Source: Pseudomonas cerasi
GTDB lineage: Bacteria; Pseudomonadota; Gammaproteobacteria; Pseudomonadales; Pseudomonadaceae
Direction of reading: 5' to 3'
Length of the DNA stretch: 64,000 nucleotides
NCBI RefSeq assembly: GCF_900074915.1
Contig: NZ_LT222319.1
Span: forward strand, 2,513,001-2,577,000
Every line of letters begins with the position of its first letter. Positions within the stretch are counted from its first letter, which is position 1. The notes under the pieces are model-generated. The model was not told the DNA's origin and ran no database searches. It worked only from the letters and a program-made list of their open reading frames with translations. The translations under genes were made by a program, and so were the position numbers. Positions 17,100 to 26,070 of the stretch are shown here, in pieces.

Positions 17100-17873
17100 A
17101 TGCTTTACGAGACTATTCTCATAGAGGTTATAGATAAAGTAGGTCTGATCAAGCTGAACCGGCCCCAAGCGTTGAACGCCCTGAATGCGCGCCTGATCAA
17201 CGAATTGAACCATGCCCTCGACCAGTTCGAGGCGGACAGTGCGATCGGCTGCATCGTACTGACCGGCTCGGAAAAAGCTTTCGCCGCCGGTGCGGACATC
17301 AAGGAAATGGTCGACCTGTCCTACCCGCAGATCTATCTCGATGACCTGTTTCGTGAAAGCGACCGGGTCGCCGCGCGACGCAAACCCGTGGTGGCTGCGG
17401 TGGCCGGTTTTGCCTTGGGTGGCGGCTGTGAGCTGGCATTGATGTGCGATTTCATTCTGGCTGCCGAAAACGCCAGGTTCGGACAGCCCGAGATCAATCT
17501 CGGCGTGTTGCCCGGCATGGGCGGTACGCAGCGACTGACACGCGCGGTCGGCAAGGCCAAGGCGATGGAAATGTGCCTGACCGGCCGATTGATCGATGCT
17601 CAAGAGGCCGAGCGCGCCGGTCTGGTGGCCCGCGTGCTGCCGCTCGATCAGTTGCTGCCGGAAGCGCTGGCAGTGGCAGCGGTGATCGCCAGTAAATCCC
17701 TGCCAGTGGCGATGATGATCAAGGAGAGCGTCAATCGCGCATTCGAGGTCAGCCTGGCCGAAGGTATTCGCTTCGAGCGCCGGGTTTTTCACGCCGCCTT
17801 CGCCAGCCAGGATCAGAAAGAGGGCATGCGCGCCTTTATCGACAAACGCCAGCCCGACTTCAAGGACTGCTGA
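17100..17873 (+). CDS. Enoyl-CoA hydratase/isomerase
   Basis: Crotonase-fold enzyme of 257 residues. Oxyanion-hole and CoA motifs are visible ([10 protein letters not shown] about 61-70; [13 protein letters not shown]), and both catalytic glutamates of true hydratases are present (Glu111 in GGCELA and Glu131 in GQPEINLG), followed by [12 protein letters not shown]. It probably hydrates 2-enoyl-CoA in a short pathway with the upstream thiolase. The ribosome binding site is AAAGGA. The 89-base gap before it is strikingly AT-rich. The 3' end overlaps the convergent VgrG-like gene by 61 bases. Confidence 0.92.
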   Translation: MLYETILIEVIDKVGLIKLNRPQALNALNARLINELNHALDQFEADSAIGCIVLTGSEKAFAAGADIKEMVDLSYPQIYLDDLFRESDRVAARRKPVVAAVAGFALGGGCELALMCDFILAAENARFGQPEINLGVLPGMGGTQRLTRAVGKAKAMEMCLTGRLIDAQEAERAGLVARVLPLDQLLPEALAVAAVIASKSLPVAMMIKESVNRAFEVSLAEGIRFERRVFHAAFASQDQKEGMRAFIDKRQPDFKDC

Positions 17874-19435
17874 TCTTCATGGCCCACGATCAGGATACGT
17901 TGCGCGTCGACCTGCAGCGCCGCGGTTTGCCCGCGTACCAGCAATCCGTCGTGGGCATTGATGTGCAAGTGCCGACCGCTCGCCACTCGAATACAGCCAG
18001 CCGGCTGTGCGGTCATCCCGTCCAGCCCATGACCCGGTGACAGTACTGCGCAAATCACAGGCCGTTCGGGATGATTGTCGAGGTAGCGCACCAACACACG
18101 TGCGCCCGGCGGTAGCCGATGAACCTCCGCGCAAGCGACCTCGGCCAACGGCCAGCGTTGTGCGGGTTCGTCTTCCAGATCCTGAACGTGCCAGTCGAAG
18201 CGGATTGAGCGATATCCGGGTGGTTCCGGCTGCATGCCGTTGCGCTGCAATGTGGCGAAATGCTCACCGGTGACCGCAGGTCGAGGGTGGCTGATCGAGG
18301 GGCGAAACGGCGTCGCCCAGGGTATTACCCTGAAACTGTTGCAGTAGCCGTTGCCTTGCAGCTGTTCAGCCTCGGGTGACGAACGTTGCGCTTCCACGAG
18401 GATGCGCAGGATTGCCAGCGCATCATGAGCGGCGACACCCTTCAGCACCTGTAACTGCCTGCCAGCGTGAGCGACTTCGGTCACTAGCCATTGGTCGTTG
18501 AGCAATGGCTCTGGGTGATCGAGCACCTGAATGACTTCACCACACTGTAAGGCGGTGTCGGTGCTTTGGCCTCTGACATCGCGCCGCTCGCAACGCAGGC
18601 GCTCCAGCCTGCGACTGCCACGCTGCCGACTCAGTGCCTCCTGGTGACTGATTGCTCCACGAACGCCTGGCGGTTGAAAGGCATGATTGGCCGCTATCGT
18701 CAGAGGATGTTCATCGTGCAGCGATGAGGGTGCATGCGCAGGTTGCGGGTGCTCGGCGACTTGTTTTGAAACGTGCGCAAACGCCAGTCGCTCGGCCAGG
18801 TGCAACAGCGTATCTCGCAACGCGCCTGACGCTTGCGGTCGCTTGAAGCGCACCGGCAATGGCTGCGCCGGAAAGCTGGCTGGGTCGTCCGAGAACACCA
18901 GCCGGTGGCCGCTCCGTCGATGCTCGAAACGGAAATGCATGCCTTCTTCCTCACACAGGCGCTGCAACAGGTGCAGATCGCTTTCGTCGTACTGGATGTG
19001 CAACGGTTTGCCAGGATAAAGGCCGTTCATGTGCTCGAAGCGGTAAGCGTTTGCTCCGATGCCGTGCGCTTCAAGCAATCGCATGATCAGTTGAGGGATC
19101 GCAAGGTCCTGATAGGTGCGGCGATGTCGATGCTGCGCCAGTTGTTGCAGATCAGGCATCAGGATCAGATGGTAAAGGCTCATTCGAGCCCCCCTGTGGA
19201 GCCGGGCCGCATGCTCGATACGGCCATGCCTGCCGCCGCCGGATTCGCCGAAGCTTAAAAACGCTTCGCGTTGCAGCAGGCTGTGCACATCCCACTGCGG
19301 GTCGCTGCCGATCATCCAGATGTCGAAGCGATACGTTTCGTTGAGGGCTTCATGGCCGGCGAAGCTGATGATATGCAGATCCGGCTGGCAGTCGGTGATC
19401 GCCAGCATGAAGGGCACTTGCAGGTCCTTGCGCAT
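17813..19435 (-). CDS. vgrG: VgrG-like type VI secretion tip protein (orphan)
   Basis: A 540-residue protein with the T4 gp27-like (phage GPD) domain of Vgr[17 protein letters not shown] near the N-terminus, [62 protein letters not shown], quoted here only in part as family landmarks. The gp5/OB-fold part is divergent and lacks the usual clear repeats, and there is no C-terminal effector extension. No other T6SS gene is nearby, so it is an orphan that would rely on a core cluster elsewhere. Its 3' end overlaps the convergent enoyl-CoA hydratase gene by 61 bases. Confidence 0.8.
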   Translation of the reverse strand: MRKDLQVPFMLAITDCQPDLHIISFAGHEALNETYRFDIWMIGSDPQWDVHSLLQREAFLSFGESGGGRHGRIEHAARLHRGARMSLYHLILMPDLQQLAQHRHRRTYQDLAIPQLIMRLLEAHGIGANAYRFEHMNGLYPGKPLHIQYDESDLHLLQRLCEEEGMHFRFEHRRSGHRLVFSDDPASFPAQPLPVRFKRPQASGALRDTLLHLAERLAFAHVSKQVAEHPQPAHAPSSLHDEHPLTIAANHAFQPPGVRGAISHQEALSRQRGSRRLERLRCERRDVRGQSTDTALQCGEVIQVLDHPEPLLNDQWLVTEVAHAGRQLQVLKGVAAHDALAILRILVEAQRSSPEAEQLQGNGYCNSFRVIPWATPFRPSISHPRPAVTGEHFATLQRNGMQPEPPGYRSIRFDWHVQDLEDEPAQRWPLAEVACAEVHRLPPGARVLVRYLDNHPERPVICAVLSPGHGLDGMTAQPAGCIRVASGRHLHINAHDGLLVRGQTAALQVDAQRILIVGHEDQQSLKSGWRLSIKARMPSF

Positions 19436-19761
19436 CCGCGGGGCTCTCTAGCTTCAAAAAAGGGGCCGCGAAGGTTACGGAATACGGGGTTACAAAAGCA
19501 TTGCTGCAAGGTTTTTCGGAAAGAGCCTACAAGCGTTGATGGAAAGACGATGAGTGCCGTTGGCCGGATTGATAGTCATCTTGGCCAGTTCGTCAGGCCA
19601 ATCTGCCTGTCGGGGGTTTCATCTGCCGTGATCGCGTATAAAATGCGCCGCGCCGGACAGGGTATTTGCCGGTGACCCTTTTTCAGCGCCTTGCCTGCGC
19701 CGCGTTCTGTGAGTCATGCAGACACAGGCGGCGAGGCGCCTAGCGAATCAAGAGAGCAGAC
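19436..19761. other. Intergenic region between vgrG-like gene and yebC
   Basis: About 325 bases with no supported gene between divergent transcripts. A TATAAAAT box at 19637-19644, about 118 bases before the yebC start, is a candidate -10 element. Nothing else recognised. Confidence 0.45.
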
Positions 19762-20466
19762 ATGGGCGCACAGTGGAAGGTCAAGCATAAAGAAGCGGCA
19801 GCCAATGCCAAGGGACGTACGTTTGGCAAGCTGTCCAAGGAAATCATGATCGCGGCTCGTGCTGGTGCAGACCCGGACATGAACTCGCGTCTGCGGCTGG
19901 TGGTCGAGCAGGCCAAGAAGGCCTCGATGCCGCGCGAGACTCTGGAACGTGCCATCAAGAAAGGCGCCGGCCTGCTGGGCGAAAGCGTCAACTTCGAGCG
20001 TCTGACCTACGAAGGTTTTGCGCCACACCGCGTTCCGGTGATCGTCGAGTGCCTGACCGATAACATCAACCGGACGGTCTCGGAAATTCGCGTGCTGTTC
20101 CGCAAGGGCCAGCTGGGTGCTGCGGGTTCGGTTTCGTGGGACTTTTTGTATCAGGGCATGATCGAGGCTGTTCCTGCAGCAGCGGATGCCGACCCGGAGC
20201 TGGCGGCAATCGAGGCCGGTGCCCAGGATTTCGAGCCAGGTGAAGAAGGCGCGACGCTGTTCCTCACCGAGTCCACCGACATGGACGCAGTCTGCAAGGC
20301 GCTTCCGGAATTCGGTTTCACCGTCCAGTCCGCGCAACTGGGCTACCGCCCGAAAAGCACCGTGGACGGCCTGACCGATGAGCAGATGGCCGAAGTCGAA
20401 GCGTTTCTCGAAGCCATCGACAACCATGATGACGTGCAGAACGTTTACGTGGGTCTGGCAGGCTGA
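19762..20466 (+). CDS. yebC: YebC/PmpR family DNA-binding or translation regulator
   Basis: A 234-residue TACO1/YebC protein. The N-terminus [19 protein letters not shown]...FGKLSKEI is the family signature, followed by [14 protein letters not shown] and ENAK-like helix [22 protein letters not shown] (quoted as landmarks), and the acidic middle domain. Such proteins act as transcription regulators (PmpR controls quinolone signalling in P. aeruginosa) and, as shown more recently, relieve ribosome stalling on proline runs. Pseudomonas has more than one paralogue; this one, with the short [11 protein letters not shown] variant, is not in the usual ruvC context. ATG preceded by AAGAGAG. Confidence 0.88.
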   Translation: MGAQWKVKHKEAAANAKGRTFGKLSKEIMIAARAGADPDMNSRLRLVVEQAKKASMPRETLERAIKKGAGLLGESVNFERLTYEGFAPHRVPVIVECLTDNINRTVSEIRVLFRKGQLGAAGSVSWDFLYQGMIEAVPAAADADPELAAIEAGAQDFEPGEEGATLFLTESTDMDAVCKALPEFGFTVQSAQLGYRPKSTVDGLTDEQMAEVEAFLEAIDNHDDVQNVYVGLAG

Positions 20467-20476
20467 TCACTGCGCA

Positions 20477-20506
20477 ATGGAGCGCTTTACGCGCTCCATG
20501 TTTTTA
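20477..20506 (+). terminator. Rho-independent terminator of yebC
   Basis: Perfect 9-bp stem ATGGAGCGC / GCGCTCCAT with loop TTTAC, followed by GTTTTTA, 11 bases after the yebC stop. It overlaps the last bases of the convergent kinase frame. Confidence 0.88.
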
Positions 20507-21792
20507 TCTGTAGAAGAATCTCTGCCAGCGACGGTCGTTGCTGGCAATCAGGCTGCACGCAGCTTGCCTGCAGCGCCGTTAGACCCGCCATGACGTCCTG
20601 ATCCTGCGGATCTGCCTCGCAACGTTCGAGCAATTCCCCCAGCAAGATACCGAATGCCCGCGTTTCGATGCGCTCCAGCGCCTCTCCCAGCCCGGCTGAC
20701 GGGTGAAAGGACGCCGCACCGAAGTCGCTCAGCAGGCAATTGCCATCCTCCTGCACAAGAATGTTGTGGCCATACAGGTCGCCATGCGTAATCCCGCGGG
20801 CGTGCAGGTGCGCGGTAACCGATGCAATACCTTCAGCGAGGCGCAGCAGCACGGGCAGGGAAAAGCGCGTGTCACTGGCGTAGACATCGCGGCTACAGGA
20901 TTCCAGGCTCGGCGGGCCGGCAAGATTGCCGAAATCGGGGGCTATCAGCGCCATGACCAGGCCGCGCTGATGCTCGGGATGCCCGCTGATCTGTCCAAAC
21001 ACCTCGATCAGCTGTGTGTGGCGGCCTGCGGCGATGCAGGCGGCCATTTCATTGAGCGGCGAGCCATCGCTGGTGACCGCGCCCTTGTACAGCTTGACCG
21101 CTGCCATGTGCTCAGCGCCGGCGTCGTGCCAGACCGCCTGCTGAATGATACCCGACGCACCTTCGCCCAAGCGTTGATGGAGGCTGAGGTTGTTGCCAGG
21201 GGATTTCACGAATCGGCGCGGTGGGGCGTTCAGCGCACAGCGGGTTGTCGGCGAAGGCGAGCCATGCCAGGGCAGGCAGGCTCAGCAGCCAGTCCGGCAG
21301 CTCGGTCAGACGATTGGCCGCAATGCGGATCAGCTCCAGCTTGTGACACTGCGCGAGGGTCGCGGGCAGGGTGCGCAAGCGGTTGCCGGCGAGCATCAGC
21401 TTTTGCAGGTCCGGGCGGCGGCCCAGTTCGTCGGGCAGCGACTCGATGCGGTTGTCGGTGAGGATCAGCCAGCGCAGGCGCGGCGGCAGTGCTGCGGCGC
21501 TGACCTGTTCTATGCGATTGGCCTTGAGGCCGACAATCTGCAACTGTTGGCATTGGCCAATGCTTTCCGGCAGGTGCGTAAAGGCGTTATCTGACGCGAA
21601 CAGCACGCGCAGGCGGGTCAGGCGACACAGGTCGTCAGGCAGTGAGGTCAGCCTGTTGCCACTGAGATTCAAGACTTCCAGCGTGTCGGCCAGGTCGAAG
21701 ATTTCAACCGGGAATTCGCTCAGGTCACAGGAGAGGTCAAGCCGTTGGGTGCCTGCCAGCTTGCCGGCGCGTAGATCTGCGAGGGTGTGCAT
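20487..21792 (-). pseudogene. LRR-containing protein kinase, frameshifted
   Basis: The region encodes a leucine-rich-repeat plus kinase protein split into two frames. The 5' part (21792 to about 21190) has about seven LRR units (for example LEVLNLSGNRLTSLPDDL). The 3' part (to 20487) has a kinase-like fold: glycine loop LGEGASGIIQQA, Lys in AAVKLYK, catalytic loop HGDLYGHNIL (HGD replacing HRD), and SDFGAAS. The frames join at CAACAACCTCAG near 21188-21196: removing one C gives an uninterrupted REIPWQQ-LSLHQRLGEG. The joined product would be about 434 residues, the length I expect for this Pseudomonas family. Each frame alone (21112-21792; 20487-21209) is open. Either a real 1-bp insertion or a sequencing error; not a known slippery site. 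Confidence 0.75.
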
Positions 21793-21870
21793 GAATAGGT
21801 TCGGTCATTGATGTCGGACGAGGCGCGCATGATAACGGGAGTTGCGCCCGCTGACTCCCTGCAAAGCGGC

Positions 21871-22416
21871 TCAGCTCAGGCAGCGGTCGACCCATTGACG
21901 CACGCGTTCGGGCGTCGGCGCCGATTCGGCATACAGAATCCGGTAAATCATCGGCGCGATGACGGCATCAATCATGTCGTCGGCACTGGGGGAAACCTCG
22001 CCGCGAGCGATGGCGCGATCGATCATGACCTGCAACTGCTCGCGAACCATTGCCGCACACTTGCCGACACAGCCGGAGGTACTGGCGGCGACATCGCGCA
22101 TCAATGCCCGGCCAGGCGCCGAGGACATTTCGTCCAGATACATTTCACTCCAGGTCAGCAGGTCCTGATGCAGACTGCCCTGATCAATCGGCACGTCAGG
22201 GCGCAGACGCTCCAGAGCAGCGTCCGCCAGCAACGTGGTCAGATCACCCCAGCGGCGATAAATGGTCGACGGCGTAACGCCTGCGCGGGTCGCGATCATC
22301 GGCACGCTGAGTGCCGACCGATCGTGCTCCTGCAACAAATCGCGGACGGCGCGGTGGATGGATTCCTGCACACGGGCACTGCGGCCTCCGGTGCGAACTG
22401 CTTCTTTAATAGCCAT
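21871..22416 (-). CDS. TetR/AcrR family regulator of adjacent MFS gene
   Basis: A 181-residue repressor-type protein. The HTH reads SVPMIATRAGVTPSTIYRRWGD (about residues 36-58, landmark of TetR: AG.T..TIYRRW) and is followed by a TetR C-terminal domain (LHQDLLTWSEMYLDEM...GRALMRD). It is divergent from the MFS transporter 106 bases away, the usual layout for a local repressor whose operator lies between the two. Confidence 0.88.
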   Translation of the reverse strand: MAIKEAVRTGGRSARVQESIHRAVRDLLQEHDRSALSVPMIATRAGVTPSTIYRRWGDLTTLLADAALERLRPDVPIDQGSLHQDLLTWSEMYLDEMSSAPGRALMRDVAASTSGCVGKCAAMVREQLQVMIDRAIARGEVSPSADDMIDAVIAPMIYRILYAESAPTPERVRQWVDRCLS

Positions 22417-22522
22417 ACGGCGGACCTTAACACAAAGTATTTGCTTTAAGCGCTATCACGTCGCACACTCCGCAAAAGCTAATTTATGGCTTTAACAGGT
22501 TGCATTGGCGGAGAGCGTATCC

Positions 22523-23752
22523 ATGTCCCTTTCTTCACACGATTCGACGTCGCCAGACGTGAAGTCTGACGGTCGGGCACGAAACCATCTCGGGTTTCTG
22601 GCGTTTACCACGTTATGCTTTTTTGCCGCGTCCAGCACGCCCACGCCGCTTTATCACCTTTATCAGGAAGCATGGGGATTCTCGGCGGGCGTGCTTACCC
22701 TGATTTTTGCAGTCTATGCATTCAGCCTGCTGGCTGCCTTGTTGATGGGCGGGTCGCTGTCTGACTATTTGGGGCGGCGCCCGGTGATTTTCGGCGCCTT
22801 GCTGCTGCAAAGCGTCTCGATGCTGCTGTTCATTCTGGCCAGTGACGTCAGCTGGCTGGTGGCTGCGCGCCTGCTGCAGGGTTTTGCAACAGGTCTGGCT
22901 GCCAGCGCACTGGGCGCAGCCTTGCTGGACAATGATTCGGTCAAGGGGCCGTTGATCAACAGCATTTCGCCGATGCTCGGCATGGCCGTTGGCGCTCTGG
23001 GGACAGCACTGCTGGCGCAATTCGCGCCGTTGCCGTTGATACTCGGTTACTGCTTGCTGCTGGCCGCATTTCTGAGTCAGGCCCTGTACCTGGGACGCGT
23101 CGAAGAAACCGTCAGTCCTCAGCCTGGTGTCTGGCAATCCCTCAAGCCCTCGCTGCATGTACCGCAGCAGGCACGCCGCATGCTGTGGCTGGTTCTGCCG
23201 GTGGACATCGCCGCGTGGGCGCTGGGTGGCTTCTTTCTGTCGTTGAGCCCGTCCTTGCTGGTAGCGGCGACCGGCTCCACCTCACCGCTCAATGGCGGCC
23301 TGGCGGTTGCGGCGCTGACCCTCAGCGGTGCGGCGGCGATTCTGACGTTGCGTCAGCGCGAGCCGGTACTCGGCTTGTGGGTAGGTGCGAGCTTTCTGCC
23401 GCTGGGTGTCGCGGTGATCCTGCTTTCGATCAACCTGGGTTTGCTGTGGCTGTTTTTCGTCGGCGCAGTGGTCGCAGGTGTGGGTTTCGGGTCGAGCTTT
23501 CTGGGCGCGCTGCGCATGCTCATGCCCTTGGCGCATGCCCACGAGCGGGGCGGGCTGATGTCGGCTTTTCTGGTGCTCAGCTACCTGGCCTTCTGCATAC
23601 CGGCACTGGTCGCCGGCTTCTTTGCCCACTCGGCGGGGCTGGTGATGACCAGCAATGTCTACGGGGCAGTGGTGATCACGCTGGCGCTGATCGCGCTGGC
23701 CAGTCTGATCGTACGGCGTGCCGCCAGCGCAAACAAAAATGCCCACGCATAG
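22523..23752 (+). CDS. MFS transporter
   Basis: Major facilitator superfamily permease of 409 residues with 12 predicted helices. The motif-A-like loop GGSLSDYLGRRPV lies between helices 2 and 3, and LLQGFATGLAASALGAAL in helix 4-5 resembles the DHA efflux signature. STPTPLYHLYQ in helix 1 is typical of a drug-export subfamily found across proteobacteria. Probably exports a toxic compound under control of the divergent TetR gene. ATG 22523 has GGCGGAGAG upstream; an in-frame TTG at 22505 is not supported. Confidence 0.88.
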   Translation: MSLSSHDSTSPDVKSDGRARNHLGFLAFTTLCFFAASSTPTPLYHLYQEAWGFSAGVLTLIFAVYAFSLLAALLMGGSLSDYLGRRPVIFGALLLQSVSMLLFILASDVSWLVAARLLQGFATGLAASALGAALLDNDSVKGPLINSISPMLGMAVGALGTALLAQFAPLPLILGYCLLLAAFLSQALYLGRVEETVSPQPGVWQSLKPSLHVPQQARRMLWLVLPVDIAAWALGGFFLSLSPSLLVAATGSTSPLNGGLAVAALTLSGAAAILTLRQREPVLGLWVGASFLPLGVAVILLSINLGLLWLFFVGAVVAGVGFGSSFLGALRMLMPLAHAHERGGLMSAFLVLSYLAFCIPALVAGFFAHSAGLVMTSNVYGAVVITLALIALASLIVRRAASANKNAHA

Positions 23753-23762
23753 GTGGGCATTT
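23737..23762. terminator. Bidirectional terminator, MFS / M14 genes
   Basis: Ten-bp perfect stem AAATGCCCAC / GTGGGCATTT with a 6-nt loop that contains the MFS stop codon. On the minus strand it is followed by TTGTTT after a T-run, so it also ends the convergent carboxypeptidase transcript. Confidence 0.85.
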
Positions 23763-23788
23763 CGGTTTGCCTGAAGGCAGGAGAGCCC

Positions 23789-24925
23789 TTAACGCAGCTC
23801 TTTTACCATCTCGGACAACACGGTCAGTATATCCCCGGCCAGTTGCGCGGAGCGCTTGCCTGACCAGCCGGTGACCGGGTCTGGCGCGTTGTCGTGATCC
23901 TTGAACGGCATTTCCAGGGTCAGTGACAGGCACTTGTAGCGTTCGCCCACAGCATTGGCGGCCAGGTTCATGTTGGCCTGACCGGGCGCGCTGCGTGGAT
24001 AGCCATGAGTCGTCTGGAAGTTGTCGCTGACCTCGCACAGGCGGCTGCGAAAGCGCTCTTCAAGCTGGCGTTGCTGTGCGCTATACCCCGGATTACCTTC
24101 GCAGGCGGCAGTGAATACGTAGGGGATTTCCTCGTCGCCGTGCACGTCGAGGAACATGTCCACGCCGTACTTTTCCATCTGCTGCCTGATGAAAGACACT
24201 TCCGGACTCAGCGCTTCGGTACTGTCCTGCCAGGCACGATTAAGGTCCTTGCCGTTGGCGTTGGTGCGCAAGTGGCCATGAAAGGCACCGTCCGGGTTGA
24301 CGTTCGGTACCAGATACAGGTCCGCTTCTGCCAGCAATTGCTGCAGCGCGGCGTCATCCTTTTGCTGGAGGCGTTCGATTACGCCCTCCATGAACCATTC
24401 GGCCATGTGTTCGCCAGGGTGCTGCTGGGCAATCATCCAGATCCTGCGTTTGCCTTCGGCACCGTCGCCTTTGCGCAGCAGTTGAATATCCCGACCCTCG
24501 ACGCTTTTGCCGACAGCCAGCAACTGCGCACCGGCTTTTTCCTGCGCCTGTTCGATCAGCCACTGATGGCGTTCGCGGCTGTAGGGTTCGAAGTATGCAA
24601 ACCAGACTTGCGGCTGGTCCGGGGCCAGGCTGAAATTCAGCGCCTTGCCGTCGAAATCCGACGCTACCCGAAACCAGTTCTCATGGTCGTAGGACGCCAC
24701 GGCGTTGTAGCCGGCCCAGGCACTGTTGAACGTGGACTCGCTGGCATTGGTCAGGCTGAAGCCATAGGTCTGGCCGACGTTCAGGCCTTCTGCCTTGAAA
24801 TGAAACCACTGGAAATGTGCGCTTTGCGTGTCGGGCCGAATCGCCAGCCTGACATACGCCGGGTCGCTTGCGTCGAGAACCTGAATGTTGCCGCTGTCGA
24901 AATCTGAACCAATAGTGAGAGTCAA
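23789..24925 (-). CDS. M14 family cytosolic zinc carboxypeptidase
   Basis: Metallocarboxypeptidase of about 378 residues, of the cytosolic carboxypeptidase (CCP-like) type. An N-terminal beta domain (WFHFKAEGLNVGQTYGFSLTN, about 40-60) precedes the M14 catalytic domain: zinc ligands in QHPGEHMAEW (HxxE), substrate Arg/Asn region NVNPDGAFHGHLRTN, LNRAW, and the third ligand His in LDVHGDEE; the C-terminal Glu is likely in LTLEMPF. No signal peptide, so cytoplasmic. I chose TTG 24925 because it gives the family-like start LTLTIGSDFDSGN; a GTG at 24973 would add 16 residues. Natural substrate unknown. Confidence 0.85.
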   Translation of the reverse strand: MTLTIGSDFDSGNIQVLDASDPAYVRLAIRPDTQSAHFQWFHFKAEGLNVGQTYGFSLTNASESTFNSAWAGYNAVASYDHENWFRVASDFDGKALNFSLAPDQPQVWFAYFEPYSRERHQWLIEQAQEKAGAQLLAVGKSVEGRDIQLLRKGDGAEGKRRIWMIAQQHPGEHMAEWFMEGVIERLQQKDDAALQQLLAEADLYLVPNVNPDGAFHGHLRTNANGKDLNRAWQDSTEALSPEVSFIRQQMEKYGVDMFLDVHGDEEIPYVFTAACEGNPGYSAQQRQLEERFRSRLCEVSDNFQTTHGYPRSAPGQANMNLAANAVGERYKCLSLTLEMPFKDHDNAPDPVTGWSGKRSAQLAGDILTVLSEMVKELR

Positions 24926-25026
24926 GATAGGTGCCTGCTTGCGTAGATGCCTTTTCAGGCCACTACTGTACACCGATCAACATCGCGCCCTGCGACGTAA
25001 ACTTCACTGCAACGGTCATCTGCGCC

Positions 25027-25578
25027 TCAGGATATGGCCTCGGCGGTGACCATCAGGCTGCAGATGAAGGCGGTCAGCAGGCACCAGATCAGATACACAC
25101 TGCGCTTGCGCCGATGCCAGCCGGATGCGCCGAGCAGCGAGGCGGGCGCCTGCAACTGACGCCACAGTCGCTCGCTGTTCTGGAAGGCCGAAAGGTGCGC
25201 GGCGTCGGCGTCCAGCCAGTGGCGAAATTCGATGCGTTCGCTGGCGGTTGCCGCTGGGCTCTGCAGGTGCACATACCAGCGACTGGCCTGATTCTGAATG
25301 GCAGCCTGAATGGCAGCGCCTGGGGTGTCTGCCGCGCCAGGTACGTGGGCCTTTCCCAGCGCACGAAGCATCGCACGCTCTACCCGGGCGATATCGACGT
25401 TCATGAAGCGCGCGATGTCGGCATAGGCCAGTCCGTCGAGTCGGCTGAGCAGGAATATCTGCCGGGTCCGGCGCGAGAGCTTGCCCAGTCGGTGACCGAG
25501 TTCAATGGCCAGCAGCGTGGGTTGCGGCTCGGGCACGCGGACAGGGAGGTGCAGTAGAGACGAGAGCTGATTACTCAT
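25027..25578 (-). CDS. Sigma-region-4 / FecR N-domain fusion protein
   Basis: An unusual 183-residue protein. Residues about 26-77 look like ECF sigma region 4 (LGKLSRRTRQIFLLSRLDGL...YADIARFMNVDIARVERAM, the FecI-type DNA-binding HTH). Residues about 88-143 match the cytoplasmic FecR N-terminal domain, DUF4880 (QASRWYVHL...EFRHWLDADAAHLSAFQ). Residues about 160-180 form one transmembrane helix, after which the protein ends. Sigma region 2 and the periplasmic FecR signal domain are both missing, so it cannot be a normal sigma factor or a normal anti-sigma factor. A Fur-box-like palindrome at 25656-25674 lies upstream, pointing to iron control. It may be a degenerate or repurposed iron-uptake regulator; function unknown. 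Confidence 0.75.
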   Translation of the reverse strand: MSNQLSSLLHLPVRVPEPQPTLLAIELGHRLGKLSRRTRQIFLLSRLDGLAYADIARFMNVDIARVERAMLRALGKAHVPGAADTPGAAIQAAIQNQASRWYVHLQSPAATASERIEFRHWLDADAAHLSAFQNSERLWRQLQAPASLLGASGWHRRKRSVYLIWCLLTAFICSLMVTAEAIS

Positions 25579-25655
25579 GATGTATCGCTCGCTGATCGTC
25601 CATGGGAGTCTTCCTTGTGATGTCGGGTAGCGTCCGTGACAAGAATAGACTAGTG

Positions 25656-25674
25656 AATACGAGAATCATTCTCA
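25656..25674 (-). promoter_or_regulatory. Putative Fur box
   Basis: The palindrome GAGAATCATTCTC (core 25661-25673) matches the Fur consensus GATAATCATTATC at 11 of 13 positions. It lies about 85 bases upstream of the sigma-4/FecR-like gene, a normal place for an iron-repressed promoter. Confidence 0.65.
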
Positions 25675-25840
25675 AGTGAAAAGTCGCAGCAATTACTTTT
25701 TATCTGCCGCATCGTGGCGTTTTTGCCTTAAAAGCATGGCCTTGAACGAGTGGCCTTTGCTATGATCCGCGTCATTGCAACACACCGCGCAACACCCAGA
25801 CTTCATTAGCCTGAAGCAGCGAAACCATAAAGAAAGAACC

Positions 25841-25952
25841 AAAAAAAGACCCGGCAAAAAGCCGGGTCAAAAACCGTGATTAGCCTGATGAGGAGATAAT
25901 CAGGAAGCCGACCTAAGACTTCCCGGTTATCCAGCGAGTCTAGTGACCCGCT
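25841..25952 (-). ncRNA. prrF: PrrF iron-responsive small RNA
   Basis: Read on the minus strand, the segment 25896-25864 gives GATTATCTCCTCATCAGG then CTAATCACGGTTTTTGACC, the conserved antisense core of Pseudomonas PrrF RNAs, which base-pairs with sodB, sdh and other iron-protein mRNAs under iron starvation. It ends in a strong terminator (8-bp stem GACCCGGC / GCCGGGTC, loop of five U, then seven U; 25841-25868). A promoter with TTGACT, 16-bp spacer and TATTAT overlapped by a Fur box places the start near 25952, giving an RNA of about 110 nt, the expected size. Only one copy is present here, whereas P. aeruginosa has a tandem pair; I cannot say whether it is PrrF1 or PrrF2. The rest of 25579-26070 holds no other gene I can see. 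Confidence 0.92.
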
Positions 25953-25957
25953 GATGT

Positions 25958-25986
25958 AATAATAATCATTATCATTTGCAAGTCAA
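25958..25986 (-). promoter_or_regulatory. prrF promoter with overlapping Fur box
   Basis: On the minus strand: -35 TTGACT (25986-25981), 16-bp spacer, -10 TATTAT (25964-25959). The spacer and -10 are covered by AATGATAATGATTATTATT (25976-25958), a close match to the Fur consensus. This fits repression by Fe-Fur. Confidence 0.85.
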
Positions 25987-26070
25987 ATGTTTTTATTGCC
26001 CTCATTGATACCGATAATCCGCCAGCGCTCGCTCGGCGGATTTTCTTTTCTGGCTTCTCCCCGATATCGC

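Noticed and set aside
21112-21209. Programmed frameshift as the explanation for the LRR-kinase split
   Set aside because: No slippery heptamer or stem is present at the junction, unlike the chlD site; a simple insertion explains it.
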